DNA from: Campylobacter concisus
Lineage (GTDB): Bacteria > Campylobacterota > Campylobacteria > Campylobacterales > Campylobacteraceae
Length of the DNA: 64,000 bases
Direction of reading: 5' to 3'
Assembly (NCBI RefSeq): GCF_003048375.1
Contig: NZ_CP021642.1
Span: forward strand, 930,001-994,000
Shown in pieces: positions 16,494 through 24,561 of this stretch. The notes under the pieces were generated by a model. That model was not told the DNA's origin, searched no databases, and saw only the letters and a list, made by a program, of their open reading frames with translations. The position numbers were made by a program, and so were the translations under genes. Numbering within the stretch: the stretch's first letter is position 1; every line of letters begins with the position of its first letter.

Positions 16494-16508
16494 GGAATTA
16501 TTCTTGCT
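16494..16508 (+). promoter_or_regulatory. Sigma54 promoter of flgL
   Basis: GGAA at 16494 and TTGCTT at 16504-16509 place the invariant GG and GC exactly 10 bases apart (16494-16495 and 16506-16507), the -24/-12 signature of RpoN. Transcription would start near 16519, about 19 nt before the flgL ATG. In Campylobacter, hook and hook-associated genes are RpoN/FlgR-dependent, and rpoN itself lies in this window. Confidence 0.85.
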
Positions 16509-16537
16509 TAGAGTGAATAAAAATTTAGGGAAAAATT

Positions 16538-18853
16538 ATGAGAATTACAAATCAACTACGTTTTAGTCAGACTTTGCACGACTATCAAAAAAATATGGTT
16601 GGCGTAAATAAAAGCTACCAGCAGCTCTCAAACGGACTTAAAATCCAAGATCCATACGACGGTGCTGCGGTTTATAACGATGCAATGAGGCTTGATTATG
16701 AAGCGACCACTCTCACTCAAGTGGCAGATGCTACCGGTAAGTCAGTAAATTTTGCAAAAAACACGGACAATGCGCTGAAAGAATTTGAAAAACAGCTTGA
16801 AAATTTTAAAACAAAAGTCGTTCAAGCAGCCAGTGACGTGCATAGCACAACATCTCTTGAAGCTTTGGCAAACGACCTTCAGGGCATCAAAAACCACCTT
16901 GTAAATATCGCAAATACCTCTATAAATGGGCAGTTTTTATTCTCAGGTAGTGCTGTGGATACTAAGCCGATCGATGGCTCAGGCAAATATCAAGGCAACC
17001 GCGACTATATGAAAACTTCAGCCGGTGCACAGGTTGAGCTACCTTACAATATCCCAGGATTTGATCTATTTTTAGGAAAAGATGGCGACTACAACAAAAT
17101 TTTAACAACAAACGTGATGCTAGCTGATCAAACTAGAACTGACATCTCTTATGCGCCAAAATATCTTGATGAAAATAGCAAGATAAAAAATATGATCGGC
17201 CTAAACTACGCAAGTGACTCAGTTGTGGGCAGTGATGGCTCTTATAAAGGCACGATCGAGCCTGATTTTGACTTTTTGGATACTTCAAATGTAAATTTCC
17301 CTGACACATACTTTTTCATGCAAGGCAAAAAGCCAGACGGCACGACATTTACAAGTAAATTTAAGATGAGCGCTGATACGTCAATGGCTGGTTTGATGGA
17401 GAAGATCGGTATGGAATTTGGCAACACAAAGACGACAAAAGTTGTCGATGTGAGCATAAATAACGACGGACAATTTAATATAAAAGACCTTACTAAAGGC
17501 AATCAAACGATAGACTTTCACATGGTTGCAGCTACTTCTGTCGCGGCAAATCGTGGTGCGATAGCTCCAAACAATACCCTTGATACGATAAATTCGCTAC
17601 AAAGCCTTGAAAATATGGCAAATGCTGTACCAAAAACGGTTCATATAACTGAATTTACAAAGAGCAAATACCTTGATAAAGATGGAAATTTAACAAACGC
17701 ATTTGACTATGACAAGGTTAGATTTGAGCGAAAAGACAATGAACTAATAGCAAATTTACCACAAGTTGCTAGAAGAACAGGCGAGTTTGCAACTGATCAG
17801 ACCAAGCTAAGTGAGGTTTCTGGCACAAAAGAGAGCTACAATAGAAATTTATACCCAAAAGATGTCGATGCTAGAAAGAGAGAGCTTTACAATATAGATA
17901 ATCAAGAGATAGGTCTTCAAGTAAAATCAATCACTGGCACAACGTATGACATCAAAGTAAAAATGGGCGAAGCAGGTGGCGTAAATACACCAGTGCAGTT
18001 TCAAATAACATCAACAACAGCTGCTGGCGTGGTATCTCCAACTAGAAATTTGACCGTCTATAACTCAGATGAATTTGGCAGTTACAGAACCTATGCAAGC
18101 GACTTTACATATCGTCAGCTAATGGATATCGTAGCGATGGCTGCAAGCGATAACATCCCTGATCCTCAAAACGTAGAAAATGCAAATTTTGATACAGATA
18201 TCGAAAAGGTAAGAAGAGATCAAAACTACAATGCCTATAAAGACGCTTTGTCAAAGACTAAAGGCGCAGTAGAGGTAAATTTAGACGATCGTGGCAGGAT
18301 GGTTTTAACTGACAAGACGAAATCTGTCACAAATATAGAACTAACCATGTATGATGCGAAAAATGGAGATATATTTGACGGAGATAGCACTGGTATGAAC
18401 ACAGCTGGCGCTGCAAGCCATCCTCAAGGCAAGGGCTCAGTATTTAGCTTTAACGAAAACAATGCTTTAACTATCGATGAGCCAAGCACAAGCGTCTTTC
18501 AAGACCTTGATGATATGATATTTGCCGTTAGAAATGGCTACTATAGAGCAGATGCTAACAACCACGACCCGCGAAATACAGGCATGCAAGGCGCTTTAAA
18601 AAGGCTAGATCACTTGATAGATCACGCAAATAAAGAGCTTACAAAGATAGGCTCTCAAACAAAGCTTCTAACTGCGACAAATCAGCGTGCAGAGGTCATG
18701 AAAGTAAATGTGCTAACCGTTAAAAATGACGTCATAGACGCAGACTATGCAGAGTCATACCTTAAATTTACACAGCTTTCACTCTCATATCAAGCGACAC
18801 TTCAAGCAAGCGCTAAGATAAATCAACTAAGCTTGCTAAACTACCTAAACTAA
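16538..18853 (+). CDS. flgL: Flagellar hook-associated protein FlgL (HAP3)
   Basis: The 771-residue protein has flagellin-like helical ends: N-terminal MRITNQLRFSQTLHDYQ and SYQQLSNGLKIQDPYDGAAVYNDAMRL, and C-terminal YLKFTQLSLSYQATLQASAK. HAP3 joins hook to filament. The FINGQFLFSGS-type phrase (here SINGQFLFSGSAVDTKPI) is diagnostic for FlgL. The length is more than twice that of E. coli FlgL (317 residues) because of a large central surface-exposed insertion, as in other campylobacters. A sigma54 promoter and an intrinsic terminator frame the gene as a single unit. Confidence 0.93.
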   Translation: MRITNQLRFSQTLHDYQKNMVGVNKSYQQLSNGLKIQDPYDGAAVYNDAMRLDYEATTLTQVADATGKSVNFAKNTDNALKEFEKQLENFKTKVVQAASDVHSTTSLEALANDLQGIKNHLVNIANTSINGQFLFSGSAVDTKPIDGSGKYQGNRDYMKTSAGAQVELPYNIPGFDLFLGKDGDYNKILTTNVMLADQTRTDISYAPKYLDENSKIKNMIGLNYASDSVVGSDGSYKGTIEPDFDFLDTSNVNFPDTYFFMQGKKPDGTTFTSKFKMSADTSMAGLMEKIGMEFGNTKTTKVVDVSINNDGQFNIKDLTKGNQTIDFHMVAATSVAANRGAIAPNNTLDTINSLQSLENMANAVPKTVHITEFTKSKYLDKDGNLTNAFDYDKVRFERKDNELIANLPQVARRTGEFATDQTKLSEVSGTKESYNRNLYPKDVDARKRELYNIDNQEIGLQVKSITGTTYDIKVKMGEAGGVNTPVQFQITSTTAAGVVSPTRNLTVYNSDEFGSYRTYASDFTYRQLMDIVAMAASDNIPDPQNVENANFDTDIEKVRRDQNYNAYKDALSKTKGAVEVNLDDRGRMVLTDKTKSVTNIELTMYDAKNGDIFDGDSTGMNTAGAASHPQGKGSVFSFNENNALTIDEPSTSVFQDLDDMIFAVRNGYYRADANNHDPRNTGMQGALKRLDHLIDHANKELTKIGSQTKLLTATNQRAEVMKVNVLTVKNDVIDADYAESYLKFTQLSLSYQATLQASAKINQLSLLNYLN

Positions 18854-18860
18854 AATGATA

Positions 18861-18889
18861 AATCAGCAGGCCTAGCTTGCTGATTTTTT
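18861..18889 (+). terminator. Rho-independent terminator of flgL
   Basis: AATCAGCA pairs with TGCTGATT around a 9-nt loop, immediately followed by a run of T (18884-18889). It starts 8 nt after the flgL stop. Confidence 0.85.
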
Positions 18890-18910
18890 AAAAATTAAAC
18901 TCAAGCGTGC

Positions 18911-18916
18911 TATAAT
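18911..18916 (+). promoter_or_regulatory. -10 box for ftsK
   Basis: A perfect TATAAT (GTGCTATAATAAG) lies 15 nt before the AAAGGA ribosome site of ftsK. The transcript would begin near 18923, which fixes the start of translation close to 18943 rather than at the first ordinary start codon 260 nt downstream. Confidence 0.6.
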
Positions 18917-18942
18917 AAGCCTTTTTAACAAAAGGATCTAAA

Positions 18943-21090
18943 ATTTTAAGACATATATTATTTACTATTTTTGTTTGTTTTTTTATATATTTTGGTATCG
19001 CTACGGCTGCTCCAACTGCTGATTTTGTAGGCTCACTTGGACAAAGCCTTGGCGTTTTTAATATTAAATATTTTGGACTTATCGCCTATGTTTATCCATT
19101 TTTACTTATCGTTCTAGGCTATTTTGTATATAAAAATTTTAAGAAATTTGACTTTGATTTTGCCCAGTTTGTAGTTGGGATTTTTCTATTTTTTATCGCA
19201 TTTTTGATGTTTCAAGCGCTAAGTACTTCTGGGACAAATAGCGGCGTGATAGGTGGCTTTATAGTCTCAGCGCTAAAAGAAGTCATCGGCGCTATCGGCA
19301 CTGCGGTTGCTATACTTATGATATTTATCATCTCGCTTGGACTTGCTTTTAGAGAAAATTTTATTATCGTTTTAAGAAAGGCTTTCGTAGATAAAGAGCC
19401 AAATAGCTATGAAGAAAAAAGCAGAAGTGTAAAAGAGGTAAGGGCAAGGCAGATACCAAAGATAGAGCGCAAAAAGCCAAAAGCCGACGAGATAAAAGAA
19501 GAAGAGCTTATAGACGCTCAGGTGCTAAATGATGATGAGCCAAATTTAGATAGTGAACCAGAACCAGAGATGGAGCCGGTACAAGAGAGCAGACCTGCAA
19601 CCATAGGCGGGGTTGAAATTTTAAATGAAGTGGCTGAAAACAAAAAACTTCTTGATCAGATAGAACGCGGCAAGGTCGAAAAGCCAAAAGACTTTGTCTT
19701 GCCACCACTTAAATTTCTAAACGACCCTCCAAAGCGCTCGCACAATATCAATGAGGCCGAGATCGACCAACAAATTTCAAATTTACTAGATAAACTGCGT
19801 AAATTTAAGATAGATGGCGACGTGGTGCGAACTTATACTGGCCCTATCGTCACGACATTTGAGTTTCGCCCAGCCCCGCACATCAAGGTAAGTAAAATCC
19901 TCACTTTGCAAGATGACCTAGCGATGGCGCTAAAGGCTCAAACTATCCGTATCCAAGCGCCGATCCCTGGTAAAGACGTCGTTGGTATCGAGGTGCCAAA
20001 TCAAAATTTAGAGACGATCTATCTAAAAGAAATTTTAGAGAGCGAGATATTTAAAAACGCTAGCAGCCCGCTAACTATGGCTCTTGGCAAGGATATCGTG
20101 GGTGCTCCTTTTGTGACTGACCTCAAAAAGCTCCCACATTTGCTAATCGCTGGCACAACTGGATCTGGCAAGAGTGTGGGTATAAACGCGATGCTTTTAA
20201 GCTTGCTTTATAGAAATAGCCCGCAAACTTTGCGCTTAATGATGATCGATCCAAAGATGCTTGAATTTAGCATATATAACGATATCCCGCACCTTTTGAC
20301 TCCGGTTATCACAGAGGCTAAAAAGGCGATCACAGCGCTTGCAAACATGGTCGCTGAGATGGAGAGAAGATACAAAATAATGAGCCAAACTCGCACAAAA
20401 AATATAGAGAGCTACAACGAAAAGATGAAGAGTGAGGGCGGCGAGCAGTTTCCATACATCGTCGTGATCATCGATGAGCTAGCCGATCTTATGATGACTA
20501 GCGGCAAGGACGTGGAGCTTTATATAGGCCGTCTAGCGCAGATGGCAAGGGCTAGTGGCATACACTTGATAGTTGCCACTCAGCGCCCAAGTGTCGATGT
20601 CGTGACTGGCCTTATAAAGGCAAATTTACCAAGCAGGATAAGCTACAGAGTAGGTCAGAGGATCGATAGTAAGGTCATCCTTGATCAAATGGGAGCTGAG
20701 AGCTTGCTAGGGCGAGGAGATATGCTATTTACGCCTCCTGGAAGCCCTGGTGTGATCAGGCTTCATGCGCCATTTGCTAGCGAAAAAGAGATAGAAACAA
20801 TCGTAAATTTCTTAAAAGAGCAACAAGATGTGATCTACGATGAGAAATTTCTAGCAGAAGAGGGCTCTAGCGCAGGCTCAGCTGCTGGTGCGCTAGGTGA
20901 AGACGAGCTTGATGAGCTATACGAAGAGGCAAAAGAGATCATCTTAAGCGAGCAAAAAACATCGATCAGCTACCTACAAAGACGCTTAAAAATTGGCTAC
21001 AACAAAGCTGCAAATATAATCGAACAGATGGAAAAAATGGGCGTTTTAAGCCCTGTCAATGCAAAAGGGCAAAGGGAAATTTTGGTTTAA
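18943..21090 (+). CDS. ftsK: DNA translocase FtsK, apparently with an AUU start codon
   Basis: FtsK couples chromosome segregation to division. The frame has four membrane helices in its first ~150 residues, the RecA-like motor with Walker A GTTGSGKSVG and Walker B YIVVIIDELADLMM, and a C-terminal winged-helix gamma domain (SYLQRRLKIGYNKAANIIEQ). The first ATG/GTG/TTG in frame is TTG at 19204, but the frame is open back to a stop at 18916. The skipped codons encode two and most of a third membrane helix (FTIFVCFFIYFGIA; YFGLIAYVYPFLLIVLGYF). AAAGGA at 18931-18936 is 6 nt before ATT at 18943, with TATAAT upstream. AUU initiation gives about 715 residues. A sequencing error in the AAAATTTTAAG run is the alternative. 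Confidence 0.85.
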   Translation: MLRHILFTIFVCFFIYFGIATAAPTADFVGSLGQSLGVFNIKYFGLIAYVYPFLLIVLGYFVYKNFKKFDFDFAQFVVGIFLFFIAFLMFQALSTSGTNSGVIGGFIVSALKEVIGAIGTAVAILMIFIISLGLAFRENFIIVLRKAFVDKEPNSYEEKSRSVKEVRARQIPKIERKKPKADEIKEEELIDAQVLNDDEPNLDSEPEPEMEPVQESRPATIGGVEILNEVAENKKLLDQIERGKVEKPKDFVLPPLKFLNDPPKRSHNINEAEIDQQISNLLDKLRKFKIDGDVVRTYTGPIVTTFEFRPAPHIKVSKILTLQDDLAMALKAQTIRIQAPIPGKDVVGIEVPNQNLETIYLKEILESEIFKNASSPLTMALGKDIVGAPFVTDLKKLPHLLIAGTTGSGKSVGINAMLLSLLYRNSPQTLRLMMIDPKMLEFSIYNDIPHLLTPVITEAKKAITALANMVAEMERRYKIMSQTRTKNIESYNEKMKSEGGEQFPYIVVIIDELADLMMTSGKDVELYIGRLAQMARASGIHLIVATQRPSVDVVTGLIKANLPSRISYRVGQRIDSKVILDQMGAESLLGRGDMLFTPPGSPGVIRLHAPFASEKEIETIVNFLKEQQDVIYDEKFLAEEGSSAGSAAGALGEDELDELYEEAKEIILSEQKTSISYLQRRLKIGYNKAANIIEQMEKMGVLSPVNAKGQREILV

Positions 21091-21124
21091 ATTTATATAG
21101 CAATGTAAATATAAAGGAATAAAT

Positions 21125-22132
21125 ATGTTTAAATTTGGATTTCTCGTTTGTATTCCTTTTTTAATGCTAAATTTTAGCATTGCTCAAGATATTAATACAA
21201 GTAATGTAGAGAAAAACTCGTCAAAATCAGCTTCTGTGCTAAAAACTCTAAAGCAGATGAACATACCTTTTTCTGGCAATGAGTATGAGATAGAGAATTT
21301 ATCCAAGCTAGATGATAAGATGCTAGCGGCAGTGAAAGTATCATTGCCAAACCAAACTGCACTATATGATGCCATCAAGGGCGATCTAAACAAAGATGGC
21401 GTAGAGGATGTAGTTGTAGTAACTCAAGAAACATTTAAGGAAAAATTTATGCCGTTTAGTGATGGTTGCGATGAGAGCACCAAAGACGATAAATGGTGCC
21501 AAATAGTAAATAAAAATCGTCGTGGTATCGTAATCTTGCTCTCAAATGGTGATAAATATGAGGCTGCAGTAACTAAGAGAGATATCTTTGAGAGCCCAAA
21601 TGAAGATGGCGGAGCTTATTTCCCACCAGAGCTTGTAGTAGAGATAGAAAATAGTGAGCTAAAATTTTTCTATAGTTATGGTAAGTACGGATACTGGGAA
21701 TATGTTTTTGCGCTAGACGGAAAAGATTTTAAGCTTGTAAGATATTTTATTAGTGATAATAACGGTCCTATGCCAGAGTATATAGTGCAAATGGACTTTA
21801 TAAATCATAGGCTAGAAAAAAGTGCAAATTTGCTATACCCTGGCAATAAAGAGTATAAGAGATACGAAGAGTGTATAGAAAAGTACAAATCTTTATATGA
21901 TGTGCAAGAAGAGGAAGATTACGATGGAACATTTATTAGAAAAACTTACGAGCTAAAAACACAAGAAATTCTACTCTCAGAAGTTAAAAAGGTTGATTAT
22001 ATAGATGGTCGTTGGCTGGATGATTTGCAAAATTCAAAGCAGTTAGGAAAAATTTTGAAGATTGATTTTTGGAGTGAATATCCGGGCGATAATGAAAATG
22101 AACTTGTTAGATGTGTCGCGGATAATATATAA
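21125..22132 (+). CDS. Exported protein of unknown function
   Basis: The 335-residue product has a signal peptide (MFKFGFLVCIPFLMLNFSIA) and a mature part that is acidic and Tyr-rich. GDLNKDGVEDVVVV near residue 90 is an FG-GAP/integrin-like calcium loop, as found in extracellular beta-propeller or VCBS-like proteins, but only one copy is present. Four Cys occur (SDGCDE, KWCQIV, YEECIE, LVRCVA) and could form two periplasmic disulfides. AAGGA is 6 nt before the ATG. It follows ftsK by 34 nt and may be read with it. I do not recognise the family. The AT-rich spacer and integrase remnant downstream put it next to a former insertion site. Confidence 0.7.
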   Translation: MFKFGFLVCIPFLMLNFSIAQDINTSNVEKNSSKSASVLKTLKQMNIPFSGNEYEIENLSKLDDKMLAAVKVSLPNQTALYDAIKGDLNKDGVEDVVVVTQETFKEKFMPFSDGCDESTKDDKWCQIVNKNRRGIVILLSNGDKYEAAVTKRDIFESPNEDGGAYFPPELVVEIENSELKFFYSYGKYGYWEYVFALDGKDFKLVRYFISDNNGPMPEYIVQMDFINHRLEKSANLLYPGNKEYKRYEECIEKYKSLYDVQEEEDYDGTFIRKTYELKTQEILLSEVKKVDYIDGRWLDDLQNSKQLGKILKIDFWSEYPGDNENELVRCVADNI

Positions 22133-22371
22133 AAGCCTTGTGTTGATTTAAATTTATCTACTAAATTTAATTGATAATGAAAGTTTGCAAATTAAAACTA
22201 TCGTAAAAAATTTAAAAATAAATTTTAGAAATAGCTAAAACATAATCAAAAATATTTAAACTCTTTATGAAACAAATTCGCATAGCGTGCTAATTGATAC
22301 CTAAAAGAGTTATATCATAACTGCAAAAAGTAATGCCTCACTGCCGAAATAAATTTGATGCCTTAAATTAA

Positions 22372-22668
22372 CTTTATTATAGATACAAAGACTTACCACT
22401 TGATAAATGTCCTATAACCCACCTAAATCACGATACTGCAAATCGTATGTGGTGGGCTGTGAGAAACCATCTTGGATATTTAGGGACTAGTAACACTCAC
22501 GGACTTTACGTATTACGCCATACAGTGGCTTCTAGGTTAGTGAGTTTGAAGGGATTTAACGCTCATAAACTGATGGCTTTTATGGGTCACACAGATATTA
22601 AAAGTAGCCTACATTACGTGCATCTAAATGTTGATGATATACGTGATGGTGTGGGAGTTGGTGTTTAA
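22372..22668 (+). pseudogene. Remnant of a tyrosine-recombinase integrase (C-terminal part only)
   Basis: The frame from 22372 has no start codon (a stop precedes it at 22369). It encodes the second half of an integrase catalytic domain. The box II pattern LRHTVASRLV supplies Arg and His, then FMGHTDIKSSLHYVHL gives the later His and the Tyr nucleophile. The first catalytic Arg and the whole N-terminal DNA-binding part are missing. The upstream 240 bp (22133-22371) are AT-rich and contain no gene I can support. The fragment ends 28 bp from the 3' end of tRNA-fMet and points at it, the usual geometry of an element inserted at a tRNA gene. Confidence 0.8.
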
Positions 22669-22696
22669 TTAAAAGGTGGTAAAAGTCCTTGGTATT

Positions 22697-22771
<75 letters not shown>

Positions 22772-22798
22772 ATAAGAGTTGTTTGGGATTTTTAAGAG

Positions 22799-22873
22799 TG
22801 GATGGGGTAAGAGGATTCGAACCTCTGAATGACTGGACCAAAACCAGTTGCCTTACCGCTTGGCGATACCCCA
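22799..22873 (-). tRNA. tRNA-Gln (anticodon TTG)
   Basis: The 75-nt reverse-strand tRNA has acceptor TGGGGTA/TACCCCA, anticodon loop TTTTGGT (anticodon TTG), T loop TTCGAAT and encoded CCA. It lies 27 nt ahead of tRNA-fMet, and both are read from one promoter. Confidence 0.95.
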
Positions 22874-22891
22874 ATGTTTTTAAGAGTTGTA

Positions 22892-22920
22892 ATTATATAG
22901 ACTTTAATGTCATTTGTCAA
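22892..22920 (-). promoter_or_regulatory. Full-consensus sigma70 promoter of the tRNA-Gln/fMet unit
   Basis: On the reverse strand TTGACA (22915-22920) and TATAAT (22892-22897) are both perfect and separated by exactly 17 bases. A conserved -35 is unusual in Campylobacter and fits the high transcription needed for tRNA genes. Confidence 0.85.
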
Positions 22921-23031
22921 GTTTTTTAAAAAAATATGCAAAAATATTTTATTTTTCAAAGTAGCTTTTTAAAAATTTAAAAATAAATAAAATACTTTTG
23001 TAGCGTATAAAATTTAACTATAACTTTTAAA

Positions 23032-23055
23032 ACCCATGCGAAAATTTGCATGGGT
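23032..23055 (-). terminator. Terminator of the YqeY-like gene
   Basis: On the reverse strand ACCCATGC and GCATGGGT form an 8-bp stem around an 8-nt AT loop, followed by TTTTAAAAG. It lies 11 nt after the stop of the gene ending at 23067. Confidence 0.75.
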
Positions 23056-23066
23056 CTATTTGGTTT

Positions 23067-23498
23067 TTAACCCAAAAGCTCTTTTGCGATCATGCTTATG
23101 CGTTTTGCTTCAGCGCTAGCTCCGATCTCATCTTTTGCCATTTTCATCACAGCGCCTAAATTTTTACCAACCTTTTCAATTATGCTTTTTATCTTCTCTT
23201 TTAGCTCATCATCACTTAGCTGAGCTGGTAGATATGCCTTGATTAGCTCGATCTCGCTCTGCTCTTTTTTGGCGAGATCCTCTCTTGCCCCCTTTAGATA
23301 GAGCTCAACCGAGTCAGCTCTCTTTTTGATCTCTTTTTGAAGTAGCGGAAGCACGACCTCGTCGGTCATCTCGATCCTTTGATCGACTTCAACCTGCTTA
23401 AGTGCTGCATTTAGCGTCCTTAAGGTGTCTCTTTTAAACTCATCTTTTGCTTTCATAGCCTCTTTTATGTCGGCTAAAATTTGCTCTCTTATGCTCAT
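23067..23498 (-). CDS. GatB/YqeY domain protein
   Basis: The 143-residue protein matches the YqeY family across its length: N-terminal IREQILADIKEAMKAKDEF, then RDTLRTLNAALKQVEVD, LPLLQKEIKKRADSVELY, and the C-terminal GAVMKMAKDEIGASAEAKRI. The fold is that of the tRNA-binding tail of GatB, so it may contact tRNA; no reaction is established. AAGGAGAG precedes the ATG. It follows the Ppx-like gene by 30 nt and is probably co-transcribed. Confidence 0.88.
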   Translation of the reverse strand: MSIREQILADIKEAMKAKDEFKRDTLRTLNAALKQVEVDQRIEMTDEVVLPLLQKEIKKRADSVELYLKGAREDLAKKEQSEIELIKAYLPAQLSDDELKEKIKSIIEKVGKNLGAVMKMAKDEIGASAEAKRISMIAKELLG

Positions 23499-23528
23499 TT
23501 TCTCTCCTTTAAATTTTTGAAATCATAA

Positions 23529-24431
23529 CTAAAATTTTGTGATAATTTCTTGAAATATACCTTTTAAATAAGCCGCCCCAACGCCCTCTCTAAGCCCATC
23601 GTCTATTACTATAAATTTCGCGTTTTGCCCGTTTAGTAGCTCCTCTAAAAGCAGCGTTCCAGCGATGAGCGGATATTTTCTACTTCTTCCAACCGCCACG
23701 TCAGCGCTTCTATCATCCATCTTTAAAAGCTCATTTATAAACCAAGCAAGATCATCATTTTTAAGCTCATATCCACTCATTTTTTTGGGATCGTAGCTTT
23801 CGTAGTTTAGCCCAAGCTTTAGCGCTGCGATAGCGGTTGGCACGCCAGAAGTTAGCACGATGAGCTTGTTATCAAGACTTGTTAAAAATTCCATTGCCTC
23901 TTTTGTATAAATTTTTGCATTTTCTTGCATCAGATCAAGCGTCTTAAACCTCTCATAAAAGGTGATGATGCCAAATTTAAAGCTTATAAATTTTCCCTCT
24001 TCGCCTATCTCTGAGCTCGCACCGCCGATGTCGATCAGGCTAAATTTATCATTTATGCCAAGCTTTCTTAAGGCATTTTGCACGCCTAAAAATGTAAGTT
24101 TTGCTTCAGCTTGCCCATCAATGATATGAAAATTTATGCCAAATTTCTCTCTTATCTCGCTAAAAATTTCTTCACTATTTGATGCCACTCTAAAAGCCTC
24201 GGTCGCAACCGCCACGCATTTAAATTTAGTAAAGTCGAATTTGCTTTTAGCCTCCGCTATCGCTTTAAAAAGCCTATTTTTAGCCTCAAAGCCTATCTTG
24301 CCACTTTCATTTAAGCCCCTTGCAGCTCCAACTATTTTTTCATAAATTTGCTCGTTGCTAAAGCCATTTTGCACCTTTTTTATAAGTGCCACACGAAAGG
24401 TGTTTGAGCCAAGATCGATCGCTATAACCAA
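23529..24431 (-). CDS. Ppx/GppA-family phosphatase (short form)
   Basis: The 300-residue protein opens with the actin-fold phosphate motif IAIDLGSNTFRVALIK and has the second loop LIDIGGASSEIG and the adenosine-type motif VLTSGVPTAIAALKLGL. These are the hallmarks of exopolyphosphatase/pppGpp phosphohydrolases. It lacks the C-terminal HD-like domain of E. coli Ppx (513 residues), as is usual in Epsilonproteobacteria. It could degrade the polyphosphate made by ppk1 at the window's left end, or act on pppGpp. The start is a TTG at 24431 after AAGGA. Confidence 0.85.
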   Translation of the reverse strand: MVIAIDLGSNTFRVALIKKVQNGFSNEQIYEKIVGAARGLNESGKIGFEAKNRLFKAIAEAKSKFDFTKFKCVAVATEAFRVASNSEEIFSEIREKFGINFHIIDGQAEAKLTFLGVQNALRKLGINDKFSLIDIGGASSEIGEEGKFISFKFGIITFYERFKTLDLMQENAKIYTKEAMEFLTSLDNKLIVLTSGVPTAIAALKLGLNYESYDPKKMSGYELKNDDLAWFINELLKMDDRSADVAVGRSRKYPLIAGTLLLEELLNGQNAKFIVIDDGLREGVGAAYLKGIFQEIITKF

Positions 24432-24561
24432 AATTTATCCTTAATATTTTTGCCAAATTCTAACATATGATAATTTAGTATCATTTAAAGTGAGAAAATT
24501 CTAAAAACTTTAATAATTTTCAAGATATAATTTTGCCAAAAACTCTTACAAGGGGGCTTGA

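Noticed and set aside
22447-22668. An intact small integrase starting at the ATG at 22447.
   Set aside because: The frame extends upstream without a start and lacks the first catalytic Arg and the DNA-binding domain; it is a fragment.
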